From assembly GCF_020509005.1 (NCBI RefSeq), contig NC_063013.1, positions 6,882,001 through 6,946,000 on the forward strand: 64,000 bases of DNA, in the 5' to 3' direction. Made by a program: the position numbers and the translations under genes. Shown piece by piece: positions 23,411 to 34,464 of the stretch. The stretch is from Fulvia fulva. Lineage: Eukaryota; Ascomycota; Dothideomycetes; Mycosphaerellales; Mycosphaerellaceae. Below the pieces are notes generated by a model that ran no database searches, was not told the origin of the DNA, and worked only from the letters and a program-made list of their open reading frames with translations. Position 1 is the first letter of the stretch. Each line of letters begins with the position of its first letter.

Positions 23411-23451
23411 ATGGGGAGGGAGAGGGAGGGAGGGAGGGAGGGAGGTAGGGG
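23411..23451. repeat. (GGGA)n-like low-complexity tract
   Basis: Runs of GGGAGGGAGAGGGAGGG just after the stop of the RyR gene. Purine-rich, could form G-quadruplexes in the transcript; no evidence of function. Confidence 0.6.
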
Positions 23452-23587
23452 GAAAGGTGTGAGCGGGAGTTGAGGTAGTGGTGATGGGTTGTAGATATTG
23501 ACAGTGCGTTTGCGTATACCCTGCTCGCGGACGAGTTCACATGACGAAGCTCCCGGATTCCATACATCATGTATGTCCCACCACTAT

Positions 23588-24123
23588 TCACAGCGTCCCA
23601 TCCCCCTCCTTCCCCACCCCACAACCACTACCCTTCCCAACATTCCCAACAATCCCACCCCACAAGCCCGCGCTCGCAAACGCGCTAACCTCCTCCATAC
23701 TCCCCCAACTCGCATCCTCCCTCCCCCGTGACTCCTTCCACGCATGCACACCAAACTCACACACCGGCACGAACAACTGCATGTCCGTCAAATCCGCCGC
23801 CGCTCCACTCCTTTCCAGCGCCATTTTTAGGGACGTTAAGGCGGTGCGAGCGTGGTAGATTGTCCAGAATGCGCCGTCGCTGTCGCCGTAGCAGAAGCGC
23901 ACGTCGCGGAGGAGGCGGCGGTGAGGGGCGGAGAGGGAGTCGAGGGGGGTTATGTCGAGGGTGGGGAAGGTCTAGGGGGTTGTGGAGGTGGTGGGGGTGT
24001 AGAAGGAGGGTGCTGTGAGGGGGTTGTGGGGGTGGAGGGACGAGGAGCAATGGGAGATGGAACTAGCGACAGGGGTTCGGCGAGACACAAGCACTTCTTG
24101 TCCTGGACAGCACATGCTGCCAT
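23588..24123 (-). CDS. Unrecognised gene, exon structure uncertain
   Basis: The 3' part (about 23962 down to 23588) encodes a protein-like stretch: FPTLDITPLDSLSAPHRR, LLRDVRFCYGDSDGAFWTIY, HARTALTSLKMALERSG, DMQLFVPVCEFGVHAWKES. The ATG at 24123 starts MAACAVQDKKCLCLAEPLS and runs into a proline/threonine-rich segment in a different frame, so either an intron (acceptor CCCCCTAG near 23965) or a frameshift joins them. The coding strand is C-rich then G-rich toward its end, the pattern of other real genes in this window. That supports coding, but no family is recognised. Convergent with the RyR gene, 186 nt between stops. Confidence 0.45.
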
Positions 24124-24714
24124 GGCAAGGTTTCGCAGCGTCTTATTGGTATGTTCTCGCAGCTGTCAAGTCGGTACAAAGCCCCAGTGATCATGTTGTA
24201 GCAGGGTGAGGCGTGTCGCTCTCACGGAGACGAAGAGAAGTCGGAGCTGACCGAGGCTATGATTGGACGCGGACGCCATGCACGAGGGACGCGTGTCGTG
24301 GATGTTTCCTGACCTTGGTGGCTCCTCTGGTTCCATCTGACAACATGGTAAGTGAATGTCAGCGCTCCTCCGCTCTGTCTGACTGCTGATGGGCAGGAGG
24401 AAGAATGTCTGCGTCGGAGATGGTGTCGACGGTCAAGGTTGAGCGGCGCCCTTGGCTCGTGGGTGCGCGCCCCGATCGCGGACGCGAGCATGCTGTCGTA
24501 CCTTGAACCTGCGTGTGCTCCTTCCACTTCCACTGGCCGAGAGCGAGGGCACGGGTAGGAGGGAGTTACTGCCATATCGCAACAGGGCAGTGTTCTTGCT
24601 CTGGTAGCAAACATCCGTCGGATAGTTCTACTGATCAGATCCGACCTCTCCAATTGGCGGCACTCGAAACATCCAGCGTCCCTCAACGACAGCATTGCTC
24701 AACATTGATTGAAC
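24124..24714. other. Divergent promoter region
   Basis: Lies between the unrecognised minus-strand gene and the CDF transporter. No gene seen. Confidence 0.4.
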
Positions 24715-26214
24715 ATGGCAAACCGCGACCCCAACTTGCACAACTCCATCTCCTTGCGACCGCACCCCTTCCACGTCCACCCAGAGCGCTCATCGCACAC
24801 CTCGCCAGTCACCAGCACCGAGAACGTCCAGCACTCGCACCGACCTGGCAATAGCTCTGCCGTCTCTAAGGGCGGCCCGCGCGTTGAGCAAGGCCCCGTC
24901 CCGCGACCTGCCTACCATAGGAACAGTGGCGACAGCGACCGCGACGATGTGGAGCGACAGGGCAGTCTCCCAGGATACGATGCTGAGCAGGACCCCTACA
25001 AGCTTCGCGACGGCTTAAAGGATCTGGATCAAGCGAAGGAGCGCACCAAAGCTAACGTCAGAGCGAAGCGCACGTCTGGTTGCACTCCTGTTGGCCGTAG
25101 CAAGGACAAATACAAGACGCACACGATTGTCAAGTTCTACGAAAACCAGAACGAGAACATCGAGCGCTTGCTGAAGCCGGTGGACGACCATGTTCGCGAG
25201 GCAAAGGAGGAGCAGGGTGCTGATGCGCTGCAGTTCCAGATTGCGGTGCATGGCAGCTTCGTTGCGAACATCATCCTGGCCATTCTGCACGTCTACGGAG
25301 CTGTGTCTTCAGGCAGTCTGTCGCTTTTCACCACCATGGCAGATTCCATCTTTGACCCGCTCAGGTTGGTAAAACTTGACTGACTGGCGTTCGTCACAGA
25401 TTTGCTCATACTTCTTTAGCAACCTCACCCTCATCCTCTGCAACCGCGCCGTCAACAAAGTCGACGCGAGGCGCTTTCCTTCTGGCAAGGCACGACTGGA
25501 GACTGCCGGCAACATTACTTTCTGCTTCCTGATGACTACAGTGTCGTGGATCCTTATCGTCGAGTCCATCAAGCAGCTCGCGGAGAAGTCGGGCGAATCC
25601 AAGTTCCACATCCCGTCAGTCATCGCAGTGGGCATTGCTTTCGCCACCAAGCTCGGCCTGTTCTTGTACTGCTGGGCGTTGCGCAACAAGTACAGCCAGA
25701 TCCGCATCCTCTGGGAAGACCACCGCAATGACCTCTTCATCAACGGCTTCGGTCTAATGACGAGCGTCCTAGGTGCCCAGATCGCGTAAGTCACCCCTTT
25801 CCCATCACAATCCCCGCCACTAACCTCCCCAGCTGGTGGATCGACCCCCTGGGCGCCATCGTCCTCTCCGTCCTCATCTCCGTCCTCTGGCTCCGCACCG
25901 CCTACCAAGAATTCCAACTCCTCATCGGCGTCACCGCCGACACAGCCTTCCTTCAACACGTCACCTACATCTCCATGACGCACGACCCTCGCGTAACCCA
26001 GCTCGACACCGTGCGCGCATGGCATTCTGGCCCGCGTCTCATTATCGAAGTCGACATTGTGATGGATCGGCAACTTAGTCTGGAAGAGACACATGATGTG
26101 GCTGAGGAGCTGCAGACGAAGTTGGAGAGTTTGCCGGATGTGGAGAGGGCGTATGTCCATGTGGATTATGAGACGACGCATAGTCCGGAGCATTTTTTGA
26201 AGAAGGAGTTGTAA
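24715..26214 (+). CDS. Cation diffusion facilitator, Mn-type
   Basis: Three exons, 24715-25364, 25420-25785 and 25833-26214 (introns 55 and 47 nt), 465 residues. A polar, His/Ser-rich cytosolic N-terminus of about 170 residues precedes the transporter core. The first metal site reads ADSIFDPLSN in helix 2 (DxxxD) and the second reads WEDHRNDLFIN in helix 5 (DxxxD). In the CDF family DxxxD at both sites marks the Mn2+ subgroup; Zn transporters use HxxxD. SGSLSLFTTMADSIF, DARRFPSGKARLE and WWIDPLGAIVLS are further family landmarks. The C-terminal cytosolic domain (HVTYISMTHDPRV, LIIEVDIVMD) is the ferredoxin-like regulatory fold. Expected to export Mn2+ from the cytosol into an organelle or out of the cell by H+ antiport. 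Confidence 0.92.
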
Positions 26215-27000
26215 GAGTGATCTCCTTTTTGCTGGGGGAGGGAAGCAGTTTTTATGATACCACGGCCTTGCTTCACAGTCACTTGGAATGATCAATGGCG
26301 CGATTTTGTTTGTTAACGGGTTTGTTAGGATGATGCCCGGCGGGCACCGGTATGCGCAGTTGGAACGGCAGATTTCGATGAATTTGATTTGAGGGTGGGT
26401 AGGACAGATGGTGTGTGTCGCGAGGCTTGGAAGTGCGATTGGGTGAGGGCAGCTAGTGATGTATTGGATGTCGAGCTTCCTATATTGATACTTGTTTCAT
26501 CCTCACTTCACTATCTTTTGCGTTGATGGTACACAGGGGTCTTGCCGATGGTTGCACTTCACTTGCTGGCTCGGCTGTCCTTACCCCAACGACACCTACA
26601 AGAAGCCACCTGCCGCGAAAACGATGGAAGGAAGCGACGGACCACGATGGTAGCGAAGGTACAACGGTCGGATTGAGCGCTTGCCTGGTCAATCAGCATC
26701 GCTCGCTGACTTCCTCCTCGCTTTCTTCACCTCAACATCAACACAACATCGACATCGACATCACCATCAACCATCAACATCAACCATCACCATCACCGTC
26801 AAAGCACACCCACCCAAACACCCCATCATCATCATCATCAGCATCACCACCAAAGCACCACCCACCACGCATGCTATCCTTCCTCCGCCCCTTCTTCAAA
26901 GGTAACGGCCGAAAACAACCCATCATCCTCCTCTTCGCCATCCTCTTGCTAGTCCTCGGCCTCGATGTCGTCATTGCCTCAGCCCTTTGGGGTGCGAGCG
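26215..27000. other. Intergenic region with simple repeat and upstream frame
   Basis: Leader of the peptidase gene. An ATG at 26871 opens a 72-codon frame with a hydrophobic helix (IILLFAILLLVLGLDVVI) that overlaps the peptidase start in another frame. It could be an upstream ORF or chance. Confidence 0.35.
26741..26865. repeat. ATC/AAC/ACC low-complexity tract
   Basis: Imperfect trinucleotide run (ACATC, ATCACC, ATCATC) of about 125 nt in the leader of the peptidase gene; C/A-rich on the plus strand. Confidence 0.7.
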
Positions 27001-29253
27001 ATGATCTGGGCAATACTGTCAAGTCCATGGCTTGTCGCCGCCTTTGCCGCTTCGGAAAGCAGAATCTACAACGATTTGGTGCTGCATGAGGAGCGGGTTG
27101 GTGGGGGTATGGATTGGAGTAAGGGTGGGAGGGTGCAGGGGGGTTTGGTTCTGCCGTTGCGGATTGGGCTGAAGCAGAGGAATTTGGAGAATGCGGAGAA
27201 GTATGTTTGGGATGTTGCGGATCCGGATTCGCCGAATTATGGTATGGTCGTGTCCCGTGGTTCTTGATGTGGGAGCGGAGCTGAGCTGACTTTGGGTGGG
27301 ATGTAGGTAGACATTGGACTGCTCAACAAGTTGCGGAGACGTTTGCACCCGCCAAGGAGTCTGTTGATGCTGCTATGCACTGGCTGGAAGAGCATGGTAT
27401 TGTCCCGAACCGCACGCGGCAGATCAATGGCTGGATCAAGGTCAATGCTACGGTTGCTGAGGTGGAGAATCTGCTGAAGGCGGAGTATCATGTCTTCAAG
27501 CATGTTGAGGGAGATGTCAAGCGTGTTGCTTGCGATGGATACAGCTTGCCGAGGGACTTAAGGGAGCATATTGATTTTGTCATGCCGACTACACAGCTTG
27601 ATGGACCACGACGACCTTCGGTGAGCGGCAGAGACGCAGATCTTCTGGACACGGGCATTCATGACTCGCACAGCTCAGATCGATCAGAGTTGGTACCGGT
27701 TCATGACCAAAAGAACACCGCGCTAACAAACTCGCTCGAAATACCGGATCTTCCGCCGTGGGCACAGGGCCTTACTGGTTTGGAAAACTGCCACAAGTTG
27801 ATCACCATCGACTGCCTTCGAGCACTGTACAACTTCGGTTCAGCCAATCACAGTGACGAGATGAACCAGCTTGGCCTGTTCGAATCCAACGGTCAGCAAG
27901 ATAAGTGTGGCCATTATACGTTCTGTGCTAACGCCGCCCAGATGATGTCTACCTGCCGGATCTGAAAATCTTCTTCGAGGATTGGACCTCGCCAAAGATT
28001 CGTTCCAATACGATACCCGAGTTTGTTGGAATCGCTGGCGCTGAGAGACTGAACCGTACTGTTGATGATCCACGCGATGTCAATGAGAGTAACTTGGACT
28101 TCAGATCGCATATTTCATGATTTATCCTCAAATTATCAGACAGCTCCAGGTTGGCGGACCAAACTTTCTCGACTGGTACGGCGACGGGCCATTCAACCGC
28201 GTATTGACTTCGTTGGACGAACAGTACTGGTGAGTGAAATCCATCTTGCGACTGCGCAGCAGCAGTAGCATGACTGGGCGACCTTCGATCGTGGACGCAA
28301 ATTTTCACACTCGTTGACTGACTTCGTCTCAGCGACAAGAGCTATATCCCACCATGCACCCACGAAGTCTGCGATGGCGACCCGACAGAACAGAGCGACA
28401 CTGGAGGTGCTCACTGTGGAGGGGTACCGAAGACGAATGTCATCAGCATTAGCTACGGAGAGATGGAAGCTTATCTTCTGCCCAAGTATCAGAAGCGACA
28501 ATGCAGCGAATGGATGAAGCTCGCACTCCAAGGAACAAGCGTTGTTTTCTCGTCGGGAGATTCTGGAGTTGCAGCTGATCCTGGCTTCTGCCTCTCAGCG
28601 GATGGAACGCCTTCCATATACGGCAATGTGTTCGCCCCCTCTTTTCCGGCCAACTGCCCTTGGGCCACCACTGTCGGTGCAACGACGCTCAAAGGAGATT
28701 CCCTGGACGATGGTGAGAGAGCTATTACTGGTTTCCAGTCTGGTGGAGGCTTTTCCAACGTTTTTCACCAACCCGAGTACCAAAAAACAGCGGTCGACCC
28801 TTACCTCCAGAACCACGCTCCCGCTTATTGGAAAGACACCTACAACCGCACTGGCCGAGGCTATCCAGATGTTTCCGCGGTCGGCTTCAACATTGCGACA
28901 ATCTTGTTGGGCAAACTCGTGCCGGCAGAGGGCACCTCAGCTTCTGCACCTATCTTTGCTTCGCTTCTCAACTTGATCAACGAGGAAAGACTACGGGCCA
29001 ACAAGACCGCCGTCGGCTTTGTCAATCCCGTTATTTACAAGCATCCTGAAATGTTCAACGACATTACTGAGGGCTCCAATCCCGGCTGTGGCACCAATGG
29101 CTTTCCAGCCACGGAGGGTTAGGATCCTGTCACTGGTAAGTGATTGGAAGAATCAGATCCGTGAAAACTCTTGATAGCGTGCTGACACTTCACACAGGCC
29201 TGGGAACTCCGACCTATGAGAAGATGAAAGAGGTTTTCATGAGCCTTCCTTGA
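27001..29253 (+). pseudogene. Sedolisin (S53) peptidase, broken
   Basis: The ATG at 27001 gives a signal peptide (IWAILSSPWLVAAFAAS). Exons: 27001-27241, 27307-27891, 27942-28229, 28333-about 29139, then a last exon ending at 29253; all introns are GT-AG. The proform lies before EIPDLPPWAQG. Catalytic landmarks of S53 are present: ESNLD (Glu/Asp pair), VVFSSGDSGVAADP, and EGTSASAP (nucleophile Ser). Two lesions: one base is missing near 28101 (GACTTCAGATC where the frame needs GACTTCCAG), which shifts the frame after the Glu/Asp pair, and TAG at 29120-29122 replaces the Trp of EGWDPVTGLGTP (TGG->TAG). The downstream sequence reads on normally in the restored frame, so decay is recent. Relatives are secreted acid proteases of the aorsin/tripeptidyl-peptidase type. 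Confidence 0.85.
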
Positions 29254-29485
29254 GATCCGCCAATCACTCCACCATCATCATGACCTGAGCGCCACTTCTG
29301 CGACATACCTGAATACTGCGATACCGAACGAGACCTGGGAGACTTGAAGACCGAGCCAGGAGGATGTAATGGCGATGCCGAGGGGAAGACACGATGATCA
29401 GGGTGCATGAGTATTGCGCTTTGATAACAGGCCGTGTAGAGTAATGTATGCATATTATTCATCGCAGATGATCAAAAGTGTTCTC

Positions 29486-30068
29486 CTAATCTCCGTTCGG
29501 CGTCACAACGAATGTGCTGTGGCCACCTCCCCGATGCAATTGCCAGCTTGACATTCCGCTCTCGTGTACTCTGTTCCACAAGATCAGCTCTGAAAGTTCC
29601 AGAAGCTTTTCGTATGCTTGACAACGAGATGGTACTATGGCGCCAATGAGCATGGCGTACTGGGTCGAGTTCTTCTCATAACAGACGGCGGCAATGAACT
29701 CGGAGTCCTTTGTTGAGTGTGACTACGTCGAGGGTCGGTCGTGGTTTGTTGTTGTCGAGATGGATTCCCTGGAGCATGGGCCACAGGCTTGTGGCATTGG
29801 CCACAGGGGGGATACTGTTGGTTTCGCCAGCGGGAGAATGTAGTCTATAGGAATGCTCGCCTAGGATCTGATGTTTGATCTCGAGAGTGGTCATGCCGTC
29901 GTTGCTGACTGCATTGAAGTCTTTGCCAGGTGCGTTGAATTCTTCGTTGGGCGTGTTGCGGTCTTTGTCGGGGACTTTGCGATCTTGGTCAAGGGTGCCG
30001 ACGCTTTGGGTCGTGGGGTTCCTCATCTTGTACTCCAGGAGCATGTCGGTTTGACTAGGCGAGAGCAT
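29486..30068 (-). pseudogene. Unknown small family, array member A, frameshifted
   Basis: Family block LEIKHQILGE, then ANATSLWPMLQG and PRPTLDVVTLNK. One extra base near 29707 (AAAGGAC) moves the frame and stops it at 29676. In the other frame the family continues to a TAG at 29488: DSEFIAAVCYEKNSTQYAML, QAYEKLLELSELILWN. The N-terminus is longer than in the other members and has repeats rich in Asp/Asn/Lys (DQDRKVPDKDRN). No clear intron at the site used by the others: the donor position reads GGCGAGC. Either decayed or a sequence error. Confidence 0.6.
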
Positions 30069-30810
30069 AGCCGCGTGTAGGATTGCGGGTTATAGGGAGT
30101 CTTAAGATGTTTGCTCACCTAGCGGTGACACGGCGTCCTTTCGTAGTGAACGCTCGTTGTGGTGATGCATGCATTAAGATCGCTGGCTGAGATCTGATGT
30201 GATGCCTGCGTACGGCCGACTATGGCTCGAAGTATATGAAGTCGCTACAGGAACTTGTCGTACACGGGGTATAAATCCGACCGTCAGGCGCAGTGTCATG
30301 AACCATGCAGAAGGTCAGAAAGCGAAGGTCTGTGCAACAAGGAGATTCCAAATCATGCTGAACCATTCTTGTATGATTGTTTCCCTGCATGCTTTGAGCG
30401 CACAGGCTGCTGTGAGGGGTGATGTCCGGGCGACCCAGATTGCGAGGAGCTGTGCCAAGCCTTTATGCGCTTCTGCATGTGATCGAAGCTCTTTGTCTGG
30501 ACTTCTCGAAGATATAGACCTTGCTCTCCCAGACGCTCCGGCGGTCAGTAAGGTCGATCTCGCGTGTGGCATCTTATGATAGCTTGCTGCTGAAAGACAT
30601 TCTTCGACTCTGGAACGCCCAGCTCGTGGCGACACATTTCGGAGAGCTAGAGGGTCGATGAGCGCTCCAATGACTTGAGTCAATATCGAACGGATATCAG
30701 CAGAGAATTTGACAGCCATGGTTGATCATAGAGACAATCGAAGTCACGGTGATTCATGCATTCGTACTACTCAGATCATCAAGGCCAATTCGCCATATCG
30801 ATCAACCCCC
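30069..30810. other. No recognisable gene
   Basis: Spacer between members of the small-gene array. Short open frames on both strands lack any motif. Confidence 0.4.
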
Positions 30811-31270
30811 CTACTGCTCGATCGAGCTGTAGACCCCACCCGAAGGAGTGCGCCACGGGGTCAACCCCGATTCAACCGTAAAGTACGGGTTGTTGCCTTG
30901 TCCCTTGGCGTGTATTATCCCATCCGTAAACGGAAGCAGTGTCTCATAAGCTCCACGATGCGAGGTAGCCTCTGGACCACTAAATAGGACGTGTTGACGT
31001 GACCAGAGCTCGTACACGACATTCACCCAGATATGCCCGCCGGAGGCGACGGTGACGACACTGAGGGGTGGGCGAAGAGTATTGGCTGCTGGAGGTTGGC
31101 CGTTGCGTCCGTCGTGGAGGATGGGGTAGAGAATGGTGCTGTTGGTTGTGGAGAGAACATTGGTAAATGCTGGGAAATAGCCCCAGGTGGATGGATGTGT
31201 TCTTACTCAGGATCTGCTCCTTGAGCTCGGGGACACTCAAGCGGTCTGGGCTATGTGGGATGGCTGCCAT
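30811..31270 (-). pseudogene. Unknown small family, array member B, splice acceptor lost
   Basis: Exon 1 (31270-31207) encodes RLSVPELKEQIL and ends at the same phase-1 donor (GTAAGA) as the other members. Exon 2 reads on from NSTILYPILHDG, LSVVTVASGGHIWVNVVYEL, AYETLLPFTDGIIHAK and ends at 30811. At the position of the conserved acceptor the sequence is ACAA (31149-31146) where members C-E have AG. The next AG, five bases downstream, would put exon 2 out of frame. The gene is therefore probably non-functional unless an unusual acceptor is used. G->A at the acceptor is a RIP-type change. Confidence 0.55.
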
Positions 31271-31902
31271 GTTGGTACTGGAAGCTGTTGCTGGTAGTAT
31301 TCTGCGAGCTGGACAGCCACTTTAGTACCTGCTCCATCTGTATGCTGGGTCGAGAGATGAATGCGAGAGCACGGCCAAGCAGCTGCAGGAAGAAGCAAGT
31401 CTAAAGCGTAGAGCAGCTGGTAGCAAACTGAACTATGCAGTAGCAGCTGGTTCCCGTACACACGAGCACGTCCCAGTTTTGTCTCCTGCAGGAGCCGGTC
31501 GAGCTGGAGGTGGTCATATTAGTACTCAAGTTCACCCACGATCTGCACCGTCATCATCTACCTGGCTGCCAAGGAATCGTGACCGGTCGAGACTGTGTAG
31601 GTGGTACTGCTGAAAGTGTTCGCAACTGGCGGCGGCTCGTGGCCTCCGGTTGGCGTTGTTGAGAGGTCATATCAAAGAAAGTGTCTCGTGGGCTTGGAAG
31701 CTATCCGTTATCAGAAAGCGCTGGTCTTCTCCGCTACGAACAAAAAGGATTGTGACGCACATTAAGACTGGAGAAATTGTCTCCAGAACTTCCCCATGTG
31801 TTCGAAGCGTGTTAATCAGGAGACAGCACTCCAGTCTCCCTATTTGGTCACCATACCCACCAATACTTGGCCCCTTCCTTCGTAATCAAGTCCCCCAGTC
31901 AT
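31271..31902. other. No recognisable gene
   Basis: Spacer in the small-gene array; nothing with family motifs seen. Confidence 0.4.
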
Positions 31903-32387
31903 CTACCTCTGATTTGATCTATATCCACCCATCGGGCCCGCCTCCCAGTTCCTCAATCCTGACAAGAATCCCGACGATTCAGCGAAATGTTTTCGATTCT
32001 TCTGCACCAGCCGATCCGTCAAGGCGAGCAGCTTCTCGTAAGCATGGCGATGATTGGCAGCCGGACTGGCCCATATGAAACTGCACTGCTTGAAGTCCTG
32101 CTCATACAGAATTTCGGCACCCACGGAGGAAGCTGTCGCCGAAGTGATGATTTTGAAGGGTGGCGTACGAATAGGGTAGTCGGAGCTGACTTCGTGGAAG
32201 ACAGGCCACAGGAAGGAAGCGTTGGCTGTTTGAGACATGTTAGTATGGTCGAAAGAACATCGGTATAGAAGATTGGGTTATACTTACCGAGAATCTGCTC
32301 CTTGATCTCCGAGATACTGAGGCGGTTAGCGCTGTTGTTATTGTTCGTGGGGAACGTGTTTGGATGGGGGTTGCCGTATTTATCCAT
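31903..32387 (-). CDS. Unknown small family, array member C
   Basis: Two exons, 32387-32288 and 32225-31903, 62-nt intron (GTAAGT, branch ACTAAC, ACAG), 140 residues. Exon 1 is Asn-rich and ends NRLSISEIKEQIL. Exon 2 starts ANASFLWPVFHEV and continues PPFKIITSATASSVGAEILY and HAYEKLLALTDRLVQ. No signal peptide, no TM helix and no known domain. The conserved pieces across the array are S(V/I)xE(I/V)KEQI, AN...LWP, a central beta-strand ending in VYE/LYE, and AYEKLLALT. Intact and the best template of the family. Function unknown. Confidence 0.7.
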
Positions 32388-32733
32388 GTCTTGCGGCCAA
32401 GAAGCCTGTTTTCGACTCTTGTGGGTATCGGAGTTGTCTACTGGGATGAGCAGATGAATATGTAGGCGCCCAGAATGTTTGCTACCCCGCTAGCATTGTT
32501 CAGATGCGTGAATCAGTCCTCGAGGCAAGACAAATCACTTATGCAGAAATTGTGGAACCTAAGACACTTCAGCAGAGACATTGCAAGCCGGTTTCTGCAT
32601 GTAGCCGCTGCCAACGGTTGCGTCCATATTCTGACTCCTGTTCCGTATCCAGGGCAGGAGCAATCTCGAAGACCTCCCGTTACCCGCTCTTCACGAAGAT
32701 AGCATAACACTGACGCATTCCTTTCTTTCCCTT
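32388..32733. other. No recognisable gene
   Basis: Spacer between array members C and D. Confidence 0.35.
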
Positions 32734-33250
32734 TCATCCTCCCAAGACTCCCTTTCTCTCCCCACCGCCCAAACTACCTCTACACCCCCCCCCTCCACCT
32801 CCCGGCCCCTTACGCACCCAACACCACCCATCCACATCGTTTCCCGCCGGTTCCGTACCAAGCGGGGCCCGAATTCCCTCCTGCTTCGCATACAAGATCT
32901 TGCTAGTCAAAGCCAGCAGCTTGTCATACGCTTCGCGCTGGGTTGATGCTGCCCCACCCTGGATCCAGAGGACCTGTCGTGTATCGGTCTCGTAGATGAC
33001 ATGAGCCGATATGACGGTATCGCGAGACGCGACAGTGATCAAGGTGAACGGTGGACGGAGATTTGGCGGGTTGAGCAGAGCCTGGGCTGGGGTTAAGATT
33101 GGCCAGAGGCAGTGTGTGTTAGCTGGTAGAGACATGTCAGTGTGGTCAAGACTTGGAGGATATTATGTGCTTACCTATGATTTGTTCCTTAACCTCCGAG
33201 AGGCTTAGGCGGTTCTGATTTGGTGCGTTGAGCAAGCTGGGTTGGTTCAT
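32734..33250 (-). CDS. Unknown small family, array member D
   Basis: Two exons, 33250-33175 and 33122-32734, 52-nt intron with the same phase-1 junction as member C, 154 residues. The start at 33250 (MNQPSLLNAPNQNRLS) was chosen because it gives a leader like members B, C and E; in-frame ATGs at 33328 and 33466 would lengthen it. Motifs: NRLSLSEVKEQII, ANTHCLWPILTPA, PPFTLITVASRDTVISAHVI, EAYDKLLALTSKI. The last 35 residues are Gly-rich and G-rich in DNA (a run of nine G near 32787), unlike other members, so the original C-terminus may have been lost to a frameshift there. Confidence 0.65.
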
Positions 33251-33598
33251 TTTGCCGCTGAAGCTTTTGGAGTTGAGTTGGAAGACCCAGGGGTCATCCG
33301 CGGTTCTGAGACCGACATAGGTACTCATAGTGATTGCTGCGCTGCTGTTAGTATGTGCCAGTACGACAGAGAAGACTCTTGTTTCCGTGCGCGGAGAAAA
33401 GAAGCCATCCACGCTGTACAAAGGCAAAAAGAATGTGAAGGAGATGCCCGTTCGCTTGGTGTTCATCGTTGAAGTCGAGTCTAGTGTAGACCTATGGCAG
33501 AGATGCCCTCGGTCATTTCCTGTTCGTTTGGCATCAGCATAGCATGCTCCTAACTGTGTAGCGCAGCCTTCAACAAAACCACCATCTCGCCCAACCTA

Positions 33599-34106
33599 TT
33601 AATGCTTAGCAACATAATACCCATTCCCGAACCCCCCCACAAAAGTCAGCTCTCCCAAATCAATGAAGGCATTCCACTTCCGTGCAATAATCTCCTCCGT
33701 CATAGCAAGCAGCCTTTCATAGGCCTCGCGCTGGGTCCACGCATCAGGACCGCGCAACATGACCGCATGACGAGGGGGCTGCGTCTCGTACACTACATCG
33801 GCCGTGACGGTCTTGACGGTCTTGATGTCCCGCTTTGTGGTGATGAGGTTGAGTTTCGGTGGCTTGGGAGATCCCCGGAGATGGTATCTTGGCTCGCTTT
33901 CCCGTCCGTATTCGTTGTAACTCGGTTGGTTCTTCTGGGCTCGGAGGATGGTCCATAGAGTGGTGCAGTTGGCTGGAATGAAGGTCAGGCATGTCTTAGA
34001 GGGATGAGATGTGGTGGTGGCTGTCCGTACCCATGATCTGCGCCTTTACTTCTTCAACACTGAGGCGGTTGTCTTGGGGAGCGCTTTGTGCGCTCTGTGA
34101 TTGCAT
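33599..34106 (-). CDS. Unknown small family, array member E
   Basis: Two exons, 34106-34031 and 33972-33599, 58-nt intron (GTACGG...CCAG), 149 residues. Motifs: DNRLSVEEVKAQIM, ANCTTLWTILRAQ, KLNLITTKRDIKT, VVYETQPPRHAVML, REAYERLLAMTEEII. A second, similar exon-1 copy lies at 34243-34181 (MAPSIAQSNPQDNRRSVEDV). It could be spliced in through a GC-AG intron (34180 to about 34133) in frame, which would start the gene at 34243 with an internally duplicated leader. The model given is the shorter one. Function unknown. Confidence 0.65.
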
Positions 34107-34256
34107 GAGGTCGAGGATGCGCTGCTATGGGCGAGTCAGATCTCTGCCGTCGAACATTACAAGTGGTCGTACGGACTTGCCTGTACATCTTCAACACTGC
34201 GGCGATTGTCTTGGGGATTGCTTTGTGCGATTGATGGTGCCATGATAGTGCCGTGT

Positions 34257-34381
34257 TGACGCTGTAGTTGGTTCAGATCTGTGCGTCGGGCTGGGTATTG
34301 ATGCTGTAGTTGGATCAAATATCTGCGTTGGGCTGAGTAATGATGCTGTAGTTGTTGATTCAGATATTTGCGTTGATCAGA
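34257..34381. repeat. Minisatellite, about three 42-bp units
   Basis: Three imperfect tandem units, each starting GATGCTGTAGTTG and containing TCTGCGTTGGGCTG-like sequence. Confidence 0.65.
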
Positions 34382-34464
34382 ATGTGGGATGGTGCGGACT
34401 CACCTTGACGATTCGTGTGTCGTTGGCTTGTAGTACAACTGCAGAAAGAGTGCTCTTGCGGGGT

